A stretch of 40,573 nt of DNA from the NCBI RefSeq assembly GCF_003605365.2, contig NZ_QYTU02000014.1, positions 1-40,573 on the forward strand. The letters run 5' to 3'. Position numbers and translations under genes: made by a program. How positions within the stretch are numbered: position 1 is the first letter of the stretch; every line of letters begins with the position of its first letter. The notes beneath the pieces are model-generated. The model was not told where the DNA came from. It did not search any database and saw only the letters and a list, made by a program, of their open reading frames with translations. Below are positions 6,885-15,644 of this stretch, piece after piece. The DNA comes from Siminovitchia fortis. Lineage in GTDB: Bacteria; Bacillota; Bacilli; Bacillales; Bacillaceae_C.

Positions 6885-7928
6885 ATGCCATATGAAATAA
6901 ACGATTTGTTGAAAAAAGCATACGCAGACGGTGCTTCCGACCTTCATATTTCAGTGGGATCACCGCCTGTTTACCGATTGAACGGATCTCTCCGCCCTTA
7001 CGGGGAGGTCAGGCTGACGCCCGGAGTCACGGAAATCATGGCGAAAACCGTTATGCCGGAAGCTGATTGGAAAAAGTTGATGGAAAGCGGGGAAATCGAT
7101 TTTTCTTACAGCATTGAAGATGTGGCACGCTATCGGATCAATGTGTTTTACGAACGCGGACAGATCAGTTTTGCAGCGCGTGTCATCCCGATGGAAATCC
7201 CGACGATTGAGCAGTTGAAAATGCCGGCAATTCTGCAGGAACTGGCCCAAAAGCCGCAAGGATTGATTTTGGTTACGGGGCCTACCGGTTCGGGGAAATC
7301 GACGACGCTAGCTGCGATGATCGATTACGTGAACCGCAATTTTGCAAAGCATATCGTGACTTTGGAAGATCCCATTGAGTATGTACATCGCCACCGGATG
7401 TCAATTGTCCATCAGAGGGAGATCGAATCGGATACAAGAAGTTTTTCGACCGGCCTGCGGGCTTCACTCCGCCAGGATCCGGATGTCATTTTAGTCGGGG
7501 AAATGCGAGATCTCGAAACGATATCCACTGCCATCACGGCAGCGGAGACGGGACATTTGGTCATGGCGACATTGCATACCAATAATGCGCCGCAGACGAT
7601 CAACCGGATCATCGACGTATTCCCGCCGCACCAGCAAAAGCAGATCCGGATTCAGCTTTCAGCTGTCTTGGAAGGAATCATTTCCCAGCGGCTTTTTAAA
7701 AAGACGGACGGCTCGGGCAGGGTTGCCGCTACGGAAATTATGCTCAACCTCCCTTCGGTTGCCAATCTGATCCGGAACGAAAAGGTGGAGCAGATCCAAA
7801 ACATCATGCAGACGAGCCGGTCCCAAGGCATGCATACACTGGATATGTCGATCAGTCAATTGCTGGCGTCGGGCCTCATCTCGCCTGAGACCGCCAGGCC
7901 ATACATGGCAAACGCGGGTGGATTTTAA
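6885..7928 (+). CDS. pilT: Type IV pilus retraction ATPase PilT
   Basis: This 347-residue PilT/PilU-family motor depolymerises pili and drives twitching and DNA uptake in other bacteria. The N-terminal PAS-like region includes GASDLHISVGSPP. Walker A TGPTGSGKSTT is near residue 131, Asp and His boxes follow, Walker B is in RQDPDVILVGEMRD near 198, and a C-terminal ANLIRNEKVEQIQ segment corresponds to the AIRNLIRE motif. There is no zinc tetracysteine, which separates it from PilB. TAGGAGG stands before the ATG and the gene begins 11 bases after pilB. Its presence implies retractile pili rather than only a secretion pseudopilus. Confidence 0.95.
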   Translation: MPYEINDLLKKAYADGASDLHISVGSPPVYRLNGSLRPYGEVRLTPGVTEIMAKTVMPEADWKKLMESGEIDFSYSIEDVARYRINVFYERGQISFAARVIPMEIPTIEQLKMPAILQELAQKPQGLILVTGPTGSGKSTTLAAMIDYVNRNFAKHIVTLEDPIEYVHRHRMSIVHQREIESDTRSFSTGLRASLRQDPDVILVGEMRDLETISTAITAAETGHLVMATLHTNNAPQTINRIIDVFPPHQQKQIRIQLSAVLEGIISQRLFKKTDGSGRVAATEIMLNLPSVANLIRNEKVEQIQNIMQTSRSQGMHTLDMSISQLLASGLISPETARPYMANAGGF

Positions 7929-9142
7929 TGCCGGTATACAAATTTGTCGGCCGCACTATGAAAGGGGCGGTCAAGCGCGGAACGATCGAAAGCGACAATC
8001 GGAACCAAGCCATCAAGCAGCTTCGTGAAAAAGGCATCAGTCCCCGTGAAGTGAACGAAACGAAAGCGACTATCTTCAACAAGAATATTTCTCTTGGGGG
8101 AAAAAATGTCAAAAATCAGCATTTTGTCGTGTACTGCCGCCAATTTGCAACGCTGATCCGCGCGGGGATTTCCATCGTGGATTCGACTCATATTTTAGCG
8201 GAACAGACGGAAAGCAAAGGCTTGGCAAACGCTTTGCGAGAGGTTGAAACGGAAATTCGGGGCGGCGTCGCTTTTTCAGATGCGGTGCAAAAGCATCCAA
8301 AGATCTTCCCGGCGATTTTCATCAACATGGTGAGGGCCGGCGAGATGACCGGTAACCTGGACGAAACGTTGGACAGGCTTGCCTCCTACTACGAAAAGCA
8401 ATACAACTTGAAGAAAAAGATCCAGTCAACGATGGCTTATCCGATCGTGTTGATGGTACTGATTGTGGCGGTTGTCATTTTCCTTATGCTGTCAATCGTG
8501 CCGAACTTCACGTCCATGTTCGAGCAGTTTGGAGGAGACCTCCCTGCCATAACGAAATTTGTCGTGATGGTAAGTGATTGGATCCAGCAGCTTTGGTGGC
8601 TTGGCCTGATCTTTGTTGCAGGTATAACAGCGGCATTCCTGTTTTTATATAGAAGCAATAAGGAATTCAACTATTCCGTTCACGTGGCATTGCTGAAGAT
8701 GCCGATTTTCGGGGCGTTACTGCAAAAGGCGGCGATTGCAAGAATGACGCGGACACTTTCATCGCTGTTTGCAAGCTCCGTCCCGATTTTGCAGGCACTC
8801 GATATTGTTGAAAAAGTGGCCGGGAACCCTGTCGTGGGACGGGTCGTCCGCGAATCCCGCAACAATTTGGAAAAAGGAAGCCCCCTTTCCGATCCATTGA
8901 AAAAAAGCTGGGTCTTCCCTCCTCTTGTCTCACATATGACAGCCATCGGGGAGCAGACAGGATCGCTCGATTACATGCTCGCCAAAATCGCCGACTTCTA
9001 CGAGGACGAAGTCGAGCGGAGCGTCGACTCATTGAAATCACTCATCGAGCCGGTCATGATCGTAACATTGGCAACCGTCGTCGGATTCATCGTTCTGTCC
9101 ATCATGATTCCGATGTTCACGATCTTTACCGAAATTCAATAA
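7928..9142 (+). CDS. pilC: Type IV pilus inner-membrane platform protein PilC
   Basis: This 404-residue protein of the GspF/PilC family has two homologous T2SSF domains (about 65-190 and 270-395) and three hydrophobic segments (about 168-190, 217-237 and 373-395). PilC is the polytopic platform that couples the motor ATPases to pilin polymerisation. The ATG overlaps the pilT stop by one base (TAATG), which implies translational coupling. Conserved segments include RAGISIVDSTHILAEQTESK and the second-repeat counterpart FASSVPILQALDIV. Confidence 0.95.
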   Translation: MPVYKFVGRTMKGAVKRGTIESDNRNQAIKQLREKGISPREVNETKATIFNKNISLGGKNVKNQHFVVYCRQFATLIRAGISIVDSTHILAEQTESKGLANALREVETEIRGGVAFSDAVQKHPKIFPAIFINMVRAGEMTGNLDETLDRLASYYEKQYNLKKKIQSTMAYPIVLMVLIVAVVIFLMLSIVPNFTSMFEQFGGDLPAITKFVVMVSDWIQQLWWLGLIFVAGITAAFLFLYRSNKEFNYSVHVALLKMPIFGALLQKAAIARMTRTLSSLFASSVPILQALDIVEKVAGNPVVGRVVRESRNNLEKGSPLSDPLKKSWVFPPLVSHMTAIGEQTGSLDYMLAKIADFYEDEVERSVDSLKSLIEPVMIVTLATVVGFIVLSIMIPMFTIFTEIQ

Positions 9143-9156
9143 GGGCAATGTACTTT

Positions 9157-9168
9157 AAGGAGGTGATG
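9157..9168 (+). promoter_or_regulatory. Very strong Shine-Dalgarno sequence upstream of the pilin gene
   Basis: AAGGAGGTGATG is an almost perfect anti-16S match, but the ATG it contains (9166) is only two bases past the GGAGG core. That ATG is in frame with the pilin gene and would add 28 residues before the expected start at 9250. Confidence 0.5.
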
Positions 9169-9249
9169 GATAAGAGAGCTGGACGAAGTGCGCAGTTATT
9201 TATAAATTCTTATCCTATCAGACTATCAAATTATATTGGGGGCAATTTT

Positions 9250-9696
9250 ATGAAAAAACTATTAACTAGATTTAAAAAGGACCAGCGTGGTTTGACACTT
9301 GTTGAACTGTTGGCGGTTGTCGTTATCTTGGCGATTGTTGCGGCGATTGCATTTGTAATGATCGGGAAAGTTATTGAGAATTCAAAGAAAGATGCTGTCG
9401 TTGCAGATGCCCAGCAAATGATTGCTGCTGCTAAATTATATGAAGCTAATGTTGATGAAGTAGGTACAACAGGGGTAACTGCTAAAGCCCTAAGTGATGA
9501 AGGGTTCCTTGGGGCGCTAACTGATCCCTGGACAAAAGACGCGTATGGAGAAACTGCTCTTAGTGGCTTCAAAGTAACAAAGGATGACAGCAATGTATAC
9601 AGAGTTACATTGACAGGCAATGCAAAATGTAACATTAATAATCAAACAGAGGCAGATCTTAACAAAGATGGACGTAAAGTTTGTAATAAAGATTAA
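9250..9696 (+). CDS. pilA: Major type IV pilin (prepilin)
   Basis: From ATG 9250 the product has 148 residues. The 14-residue basic leader MKKLLTRFKKDQRG ends in the Gly required by the prepilin peptidase. The mature N-terminus LTLVELLAVVVILAIVAAIA has Glu at position 5 and the hydrophobic helix that packs in the fibre core. Residue +1 is Leu, not Phe. Two cysteines near the C-terminus (KCNINN and KVCNKD) can close a D-region loop. Base composition is more AT-rich than in the neighbouring assembly genes, as expected of a fast-evolving surface protein. A start at 9166 behind the strong Shine-Dalgarno would give a 42-residue leader; 9250 is preferred because it gives a canonical leader. It lies between pilC and pilD. 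Confidence 0.9.
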   Translation: MKKLLTRFKKDQRGLTLVELLAVVVILAIVAAIAFVMIGKVIENSKKDAVVADAQQMIAAAKLYEANVDEVGTTGVTAKALSDEGFLGALTDPWTKDAYGETALSGFKVTKDDSNVYRVTLTGNAKCNINNQTEADLNKDGRKVCNKD

Positions 9697-9772
9697 AATT
9701 AATTAGTTTTAACTAACAACTTTGCTCTCACGCCATGTCAATTAATAATTTTCCTTGCAAAGGACGATGGGA

Positions 9773-10531
9773 ATGCTCAATCTACTTTTATACAGCTACT
9801 TGTTCATAATCGGTCTTGTTTTCGGCTCGTTTTTCAATGTGGTCGGCATTCGTACGGCTGATGGCGAGTCAATCGCAGCACCGCGTTCCCATTGTCCCCG
9901 CTGCAATCATTATTTGACGGCCTCGGAGTTGATTCCGGTCGTCTCTTATCTTTTGCAAAATGGGCGCTGCAAAAACTGCGGCTCCCCCATTTCTATCAGA
10001 TATCCGCTGTTTGAATTGCTCACAGCATGTCTTTTTACGATTTCGCCCATGGTGGCGGGATGGTCAAAGGATTTGCTGGTTGTCCTTTTGCTAGTTTCGC
10101 TCGTCGTGATTGTTACTGTTTCAGATACGTATAAGATGCTCATTCCCAATCGTGTCCTATTATTCTTTTTCCCGGTCATGGTCATCGTCCGGCTCTTCAT
10201 TCCGACAACCCCGTGGTGGGACGCCTACGCCGGGGCATTGCTCGGGTTTGCCCTGCTGCTCCTCATCGCTGTTGCCAGCAAAGGCGGGATGGGCGGTGGC
10301 GACATCAAATTGTTTGCCGTTCTGGGGCTGTTTTTAGGGATAAAAGGAACAGTCCTGACACTTGTATTGGCAGCAATTCTGGGCCTGCTCTATGCTCTTG
10401 TTTTACTCGCAGCTAAAAAACTCAACCGGAAAGAGCCGATACCTTTCGGACCTTTTATCGGGGCAGCCGCCCTGATAAGCTATGTGTATAGCGAATCAAT
10501 CTGGGCTTCATATTTGAATCTATTAACCTAG
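9773..10531 (+). CDS. pilD: Prepilin peptidase / N-methyltransferase PilD
   Basis: This polytopic aspartyl protease of about 252 residues removes the leader from prepilins after Gly and methylates the new N-terminus. The N-terminal methylase domain has the zinc-type pair CPRC (about 41-44) and CKNC (about 65-68). The catalytic aspartates are in SDTYKMLIPN (near 117) and GMGGGDIK (near 177), the GxGD signature. About seven to eight hydrophobic segments are present. ATG 9773 is chosen because AAAGGA ends eight bases before it. The ATG at 9767 is too close to that site and TTG 9755 lies ahead of it. Confidence 0.93.
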   Translation: MLNLLLYSYLFIIGLVFGSFFNVVGIRTADGESIAAPRSHCPRCNHYLTASELIPVVSYLLQNGRCKNCGSPISIRYPLFELLTACLFTISPMVAGWSKDLLVVLLLVSLVVIVTVSDTYKMLIPNRVLLFFFPVMVIVRLFIPTTPWWDAYAGALLGFALLLLIAVASKGGMGGGDIKLFAVLGLFLGIKGTVLTLVLAAILGLLYALVLLAAKKLNRKEPIPFGPFIGAAALISYVYSESIWASYLNLLT

Positions 10532-10555
10532 GAGTTCAGGCAGGAGATGTACACC

Positions 10556-11551
10556 ATGTTATCCTTTGGAAAATCAAAGAAATTCGCCAACATTGTCATC
10601 GACGATTACGTGATCCGCGTTGTTGAAAGCAACGGACCGCAATTGTTGAACGTGAAGCAGTTAAAAGAAAGGCCTATTCCCGCTGAGCTTATTGAACAAG
10701 GCAGGATTGCCGATGAAATCAAATTTTTCGACTTCATGAAGCAGCTCGTGCGGGATTGGAAATTGAAGCATTTGAATGTTCGCTTCTACGCACCCGAGTC
10801 ACTTGTCATCATGCGGCAAGTGGAATATCCGGCCCATTTGAACGGAAACGAAGTCACCGACCACTTTACGTTCGAACTGGGCCAAAGCATTCATCTGCCG
10901 TTTGAAAATCCTGTTTTTGATATCCATCCAATGCCGGAAGGCGAACAGGCAAACGGAAGGAAAAAAGCAACATTGTTCGCGGCTCCGGAAGAAGAAATAA
11001 GCAAGTTCACCCATATTTTTACCGATGTACATCTTCAGCCGAAAGTCGTGGACGTCCGCCCGCTGGGGATTTACCGCTACTTCCATCACTTGGATAAAGA
11101 CAGGCCGGGAGAAGTGTACCTATTCTTTGAACTGAATATGCTCTCCCTTAACATCAGCATTTTTTCAGATAACCGGCTGGAATTCTCCAGATTCCAGCCG
11201 CTGGATCTTGATCCTAACCACTTAAGCTACTCATTGAAAGACGAAGATCTATTCAATTGGAGCTATTCCGGGGATGAATCATTCCTGGAGCGCCTGCTCG
11301 ACGATCAGATCAGCGAGCTTGATAGAATCATGGGCTTTTACCGCTACTCACTGTATAAAGGAGAGAAAAACGTTTCTCAGATCATCATGACAGGAGACCA
11401 TCCCCTTTTGGAAAATGTAAAACAAAAAATTGAACAGCAGTACGGGCTTCCCGTCACACTTTTAAAGGCATATTTAGCGCCCTCCGGGGACAAAGAAACA
11501 GAAATAAGATTTGTTCCGGCACTCGGGCTTGTGCTCAAGGAGGGAGAATAG
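10556..11551 (+). CDS. pilM: Type IV pilus assembly protein PilM (actin-like)
   Basis: The product has 331 residues. The N-terminus KFANIVIDDYVIRVVESNG resembles the PilM/FtsA-type actin-like ATPase start. In characterised systems PilM forms a cytoplasmic ring that binds the N-terminal INLLP tail of PilN. Gene order pilM-pilN-pilO supports the call more strongly than any single motif. AGGAG ends nine bases before ATG 10556; the earlier ATG 10547 abuts that site. The stop touches the pilN start. Confidence 0.85.
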   Translation: MLSFGKSKKFANIVIDDYVIRVVESNGPQLLNVKQLKERPIPAELIEQGRIADEIKFFDFMKQLVRDWKLKHLNVRFYAPESLVIMRQVEYPAHLNGNEVTDHFTFELGQSIHLPFENPVFDIHPMPEGEQANGRKKATLFAAPEEEISKFTHIFTDVHLQPKVVDVRPLGIYRYFHHLDKDRPGEVYLFFELNMLSLNISIFSDNRLEFSRFQPLDLDPNHLSYSLKDEDLFNWSYSGDESFLERLLDDQISELDRIMGFYRYSLYKGEKNVSQIIMTGDHPLLENVKQKIEQQYGLPVTLLKAYLAPSGDKETEIRFVPALGLVLKEGE

Positions 11552-12175
11552 ATGCTTCCTGATATAAACCTTCTGCCAAAGTACAAGAGAGAACGGTCCC
11601 TATTGTATATTTTATTTCTTGCCGGATTAATCCTGGCCATCCTTTTTACAGGCTTCCTTGGGTATCAATACATCACTGTACATAATGAGCTGAAGGAAAC
11701 CAACGAGCAAAACAAAGAGTTGACTAAACAAAAGGAAACCCTGCAAGTGCAAACAGCCGAACAGGAGTCCAATCAAAAAGAGGCAATGAGAGAAGCGGTT
11801 GCCTATGCCGAAAAATATGTCATTCCTACGTCCAAATTGATCGATCAATTGATGACATTCCTTCCGACAACAGGATATATGAGCCAATACAATTACAACG
11901 AAGGGGAAGTCGTGATTGAATCCCACTTTGAGACAATGACAGACGCTTCATCCTATATGGCCAAGCTTAATGCTTCCGATTTTATAAAAAATCCTATTGT
12001 GAATCGCCTCGAAACTTTTGAGCTGGAAGCGCCCGAAGCGAATGCGGACTCCGAAGATGAAGCGGACAATCAAGCGGAATTAAGTATATTCGAACTGCTT
12101 CCGCGCTATCAGGTCACCTACTCCTTTGAAATCAATCCTGCCCAGTTAAAAAAGGAGACCGAAGAAAATGAATAA
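11552..12175 (+). CDS. pilN: Type IV pilus assembly protein PilN
   Basis: This 207-residue bitopic protein begins MLPDINLLPKYKRE, the INLLP motif that docks in PilM. One transmembrane helix follows (about 18-40), then a coiled coil (about 45-80) and an extracytoplasmic domain. It starts directly after the pilM stop with GGAGGGAG upstream, and its end overlaps pilO by eight bases. Confidence 0.9.
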   Translation: MLPDINLLPKYKRERSLLYILFLAGLILAILFTGFLGYQYITVHNELKETNEQNKELTKQKETLQVQTAEQESNQKEAMREAVAYAEKYVIPTSKLIDQLMTFLPTTGYMSQYNYNEGEVVIESHFETMTDASSYMAKLNASDFIKNPIVNRLETFELEAPEANADSEDEADNQAELSIFELLPRYQVTYSFEINPAQLKKETEENE

Positions 12176-12848
12176 TCTTTTTGAAGAAAAAAGGACACTG
12201 TTTCTGCTTTTATTATGCCTGGTCTTCCTGGGTCTCCTGGCATTGTACTTGTTCTTTCTTCAGCCCCTGTCCGCTGAATTGCAGAACACAAGAAATATGA
12301 ATGCCTCGTTGGAATCGGAGTTAGCAGTCCTTGAAGCGAAGAAGGATCCCGAATCTGGTCAGGATATCGATACACTTTTACTGCAGAAAAAAGTGCCCCT
12401 GAACCCTGAGCTGGAAAAGCTTTTGCTAACATTCCAGCAGATCGAGCAGACAAGCGGAAGCCGGATTGAAGAAGTCGATTTTCTTTACGACGGAAGCGAG
12501 CCGGAGTTTGATTTCGTAAAGGAAGAAGATGAGGAGAGCAACAGAGTCGAACAGGATTCAACAAACGAAAAAGAGCCTTCATCCTCAGAGAAGACATCCA
12601 GCGAAAACAGTGAGGACACCGAAAAACCGGATAAACTTCATTTAGTTACGGCAAAGTTGAACGTCCTCTCCCCTGATCACGAACACTTTATTCATTTTTT
12701 ACGTGAAATTGAAAAACTTGAAAGGGTTACACGGGTGGATCAGTTGCAAGTAAACAAACCGACGGAGCAAGTACTGGATTTCCATGAAAAACCGGACAAG
12801 ACTGTATCCTTCACTGTTGATGTTACAACCTTTTATTATGAAAAATAG
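12168..12848 (+). CDS. pilO: Type IV pilus assembly protein PilO
   Basis: This 226-residue bitopic protein has a short cytoplasmic start, one transmembrane helix (about 11-31), a coiled coil (35-60) and an extracytoplasmic domain. The domain is interrupted by a long acidic Ser/Glu/Asp-rich linker (about 115-155). PilO pairs with PilN to form the alignment complex. The overlap with pilN and the gene order support the call. The acidic linker may be an adaptation to crossing a thick wall; this is speculative. Confidence 0.85.
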   Translation: MNNLFEEKRTLFLLLLCLVFLGLLALYLFFLQPLSAELQNTRNMNASLESELAVLEAKKDPESGQDIDTLLLQKKVPLNPELEKLLLTFQQIEQTSGSRIEEVDFLYDGSEPEFDFVKEEDEESNRVEQDSTNEKEPSSSEKTSSENSEDTEKPDKLHLVTAKLNVLSPDHEHFIHFLREIEKLERVTRVDQLQVNKPTEQVLDFHEKPDKTVSFTVDVTTFYYEK

Positions 12849-12874
12849 GTGTTCCGAAATCGGGGCACTTTTTT
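12849..12874 (+). terminator. Internal intrinsic terminator between pilO and the minor pilins
   Basis: Directly after the pilO stop, GTGTTCCG (12849-12856) pairs with CGGGGCAC (12861-12868), eight pairs with two G-U, over loop AAAT, and is followed by six T. The G-U pairs exist only in the plus-strand RNA. It probably lowers minor pilin expression relative to the assembly genes. Confidence 0.75.
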
Positions 12875-12899
12875 AAAATAGGCAGAATGGGTGATTTTG

Positions 12900-13388
12900 A
12901 TGAAAGTATCAGAAGTTGAAATTTCAAATGAACATGGTGTGACACTCGTGGAGCTGCTAGCTTCAATCGTATTGATTACACTCATTTTGACTACTTTCAT
13001 CACCATCTTTATCCAATCAGCCAAAACATATAAGACATCGGAAAATATAATTGACGCCACTTATGTAGCGCAAGCGGAAATGGAGAAGATTTATGCTGTG
13101 AGCGTCATAACCAATTATGGGGAAAGAAAGAATGCAATGATCTCCAAGCCGTTGGAATATCATTACTTGGGAAAAGAAGGAAATTGGCTGGTTTACGAAA
13201 AAACTGAAGATACCTACACAATTAAAATCAAGCTCGAGGAAAAACGGATAGAAATAAATATTGATGATGACAAACCGCCGATAGAAAGTGATATGAACCA
13301 AATTATCGTTGAAGCATTTGATGGTCCCGAACAAAAAGAAAGAGCCAAGATGCAAGGTATTCTTCATTGGGGGATTGATCGACAATGA
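12900..13388 (+). CDS. Minor pilin / pseudopilin
   Basis: From ATG 12900 the product has 162 residues. The leader (13 residues, ending EHG) lacks the usual cluster of basic residues. The mature N-terminus VTLVELLASIVLITLILTTF has Glu5 and a 20-residue hydrophobic helix. The rest is soluble and lysine/glutamate-rich. It overlaps the next gene by four bases (ATGA). By analogy with GspI/PilV-type proteins it may belong to the pilus initiation tip. GTG 12891 is an alternative start. Confidence 0.85.
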   Translation: MKVSEVEISNEHGVTLVELLASIVLITLILTTFITIFIQSAKTYKTSENIIDATYVAQAEMEKIYAVSVITNYGERKNAMISKPLEYHYLGKEGNWLVYEKTEDTYTIKIKLEEKRIEINIDDDKPPIESDMNQIIVEAFDGPEQKERAKMQGILHWGIDRQ

Positions 13389-13900
13389 GGAAGCTGCTCA
13401 ATAACGGAAAAGGACTGACTCTTGTCGAAGTTCTGGCTGTCTTTGTCATTGGTGTTATTGTCCTGATTCTTATGACTGGTGTTGTAACATCCATTCAGAA
13501 GCAGTATAAGAAACAGTCCTCGGAAACGGGGAATTTATTTGAGGAGACCTATGCTGCAAAAGTGATTACAAAGGATGTCAGGGAAGCTGTGTCAGGTAAA
13601 GTCTGGATTTCTTCTGATGGTAAATCACTTGAAATAAAAAAAGTCGATGAGACAACCAAGTATTTTTTTCATGAGCCTGCAAAGACAATTGAAAAAAACG
13701 GTGTTCCTCTAAGCAAAAATATAAAGAAGTTTTGCGTATCTTTGCCGGATGATGATCCGTGTTCAAATGAATTAGAGGAAATGAATTTAATTGAAGTTGA
13801 CCAGTTTAAACTGACAATAATCAGCCTTTCAGATAAAAAACTCGAGACAATAATCACCATAAGGAGCGGTGATAATGATGAAGAAGCAGAGACGAAATAA
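13385..13900 (+). CDS. Minor pilin / pseudopilin
   Basis: This 171-residue prepilin has leader MRKLLNNGKG and mature start LTLVEVLAVFVIGVIVLILM, with Gly at -1 and Glu at +5. A pair of cysteines (KKFCVSLPDDDPCS) can form a short disulfide loop. Its start overlaps the previous minor pilin and its end overlaps the PilX-like gene. It resembles PilW/GspJ-class minor pilins in position, though sequence alone does not settle the class. Confidence 0.85.
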   Translation: MRKLLNNGKGLTLVEVLAVFVIGVIVLILMTGVVTSIQKQYKKQSSETGNLFEETYAAKVITKDVREAVSGKVWISSDGKSLEIKKVDETTKYFFHEPAKTIEKNGVPLSKNIKKFCVSLPDDDPCSNELEEMNLIEVDQFKLTIISLSDKKLETIITIRSGDNDEEAETK

Positions 13901-15587
13901 ACATTATTTAAACGAGTCGGGCTATTCCCTTGTTGGTGTATTATTGCTGGTTGTTCTTATTTCCGTTTTGGGCTTAGGCCTGCTAACCGTGACAACAACT
14001 TCTGTCCAAACCACAACAAGCGAGCGCAGCGACCAATCGGCTTTTTACATTGCGGAGGCGGGGGCTACCGTGAAAATGGCAGAAATAGAAGAAATCGTCG
14101 CTGAGGAGGTCCAGGAGTTTGAAAAGACGAAAGATCAAAAAGATGAGAATGACATAAGTAGTAAAATCTATCATTTTTATGATGTCCTAACCGACAGGTT
14201 AATAGAATCGAAAAAGTCAACGGAAGAATACGGTTTGAACTTCGAAGAAACCTTTGGTAAGCCTGCCGAATTTGATGTTTCTACCAATGAAGACGGCGAT
14301 GTTCAGATTAACAGCAAAGAACTTAAAGGCAGCAAGCAATTCAAAATCATCTCCACTGGTGCGATCGGCAACCAAAAAAGAACGGTTGAACAAGTGTTCA
14401 CGGTCGAGTATGTGCCGGCTAAAGGTGGAAGTGGCGATGGTGGCGGCGGGGGCGGTGACGATAACACTGGAGGGCCGCAAATCGTTCCGTGTATGGCGGC
14501 GTATGTGAATGATACTATTAGAATGACCGACGGCGCTTATATTAAAGGCGATTTTACTAATGATGAAGATAAATGCGGAGTTCAGGCTGGAAGTATAGGT
14601 ACAAGGAAGGCCGGCGCTGGAAGTATTACAGTCAGTGGCGGCCCCACTATAGAAGGATCGATTTATGTGCCGCCAGGTTCAGAAGGCAATGCTTTAACTG
14701 GAGACTCAGAAACAATAAGGAAATTGCCTAAACCTGCAGGAAAAGATATGGGAGAGCTGCCAAAGCTGCCTGATTTTCCACCGATTCCTGAAAATTATAT
14801 GATTCCTCCGAATAAGGAAGTACAAAAGGATGGAAATAAACATCTTGTAATAGATAGCGGGAACATATTAGTCACACACTATGCTGCTAATAACTATGTC
14901 TTAGAAATGGAAAATCATATTAAACTTGACAAAATTGAAGTTAATAGTGATAGAAAATTATATATTGATACAAAAAAATCCAATAAGGAAATTGTCGTAA
15001 AGGATTTAAATATCACTAATGGACATATCTTCATAAAAGGCGAAGGCAAACTAACCATTTATGTTGAGAATTCAATTACCATGGGAAGCGGCAGCTCTAT
15101 TAACAAAGATGGAGAAGTAAAACAGCTGAATGTCTTTTTAAAAGGATCCCACGACCCAAAAAACCCTAAAACATTAAAACTCGGCGGAGATCAAAAAATC
15201 TTTGGATCTTTATATGCAGAGGATGCGAATATTGAATTTGGCGCTGGCGGTGGATTTCAAGGTAATTTATTAACTGGAGGGAAAAGTATCAAACTATCCG
15301 GCGGTTCCAGAACCACCTCCGCACTGGTATTGGCACCAAATGCCAACGTGGAGCTCTCGGAAGGGGGCATGGTTACAGGCGCAGTCATTGCACAGTCGTT
15401 AAATATGAAAGGTGGCGCAGGTATCACCTACAAAAAAATAAAATTGCCTATTTTCGGTGGACCCGGCGACAATTCCGATTCGGATGAGGGTAAGGTTGAA
15501 GATCCGGATCTTGATCCTGGTGAAGGTAGGAATAAAGGGTCATTTAAGGTGACTAAGAAGGCTTTAAGAGAGCAATCGCCACGATAA
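13875..15587 (+). CDS. PilX-like minor pilin with large glycine-linked beta-rich domain
   Basis: From ATG 13875 (AAGGAG eight bases upstream) the product has 570 residues. The N-terminus NESGYSLVGVLLLVVLISVLGL followed by SAFYIAEAGATVKMAEIE is typical of PilX-type proteins. Position +5 of the mature protein is Gly, not Glu, a trait of GspK/PilX-like tip subunits. A Gly-rich linker near 175-195 separates this from a C-terminal domain of about 370 residues with repeated short strands (AYIKGDF, GSIYVPP, GSLYAEDANIEFG, GNLLTGGKSIKLS, GAVIAQSLNMKGG). These resemble the DUF7305/polymer-forming beta-solenoid proteins found beside pilus genes. The three genes together look like a tip complex that carries this domain outward as a possible adhesin. 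Confidence 0.85.
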   Translation: MMKKQRRNKHYLNESGYSLVGVLLLVVLISVLGLGLLTVTTTSVQTTTSERSDQSAFYIAEAGATVKMAEIEEIVAEEVQEFEKTKDQKDENDISSKIYHFYDVLTDRLIESKKSTEEYGLNFEETFGKPAEFDVSTNEDGDVQINSKELKGSKQFKIISTGAIGNQKRTVEQVFTVEYVPAKGGSGDGGGGGGDDNTGGPQIVPCMAAYVNDTIRMTDGAYIKGDFTNDEDKCGVQAGSIGTRKAGAGSITVSGGPTIEGSIYVPPGSEGNALTGDSETIRKLPKPAGKDMGELPKLPDFPPIPENYMIPPNKEVQKDGNKHLVIDSGNILVTHYAANNYVLEMENHIKLDKIEVNSDRKLYIDTKKSNKEIVVKDLNITNGHIFIKGEGKLTIYVENSITMGSGSSINKDGEVKQLNVFLKGSHDPKNPKTLKLGGDQKIFGSLYAEDANIEFGAGGGFQGNLLTGGKSIKLSGGSRTTSALVLAPNANVELSEGGMVTGAVIAQSLNMKGGAGITYKKIKLPIFGGPGDNSDSDEGKVEDPDLDPGEGRNKGSFKVTKKALREQSPR

Positions 15588-15644
15588 CTTAGTCCAAACT
15601 ATGTCACAAACTTAAAATTAAATGAAGAAGAGGAGGAAAAACTG

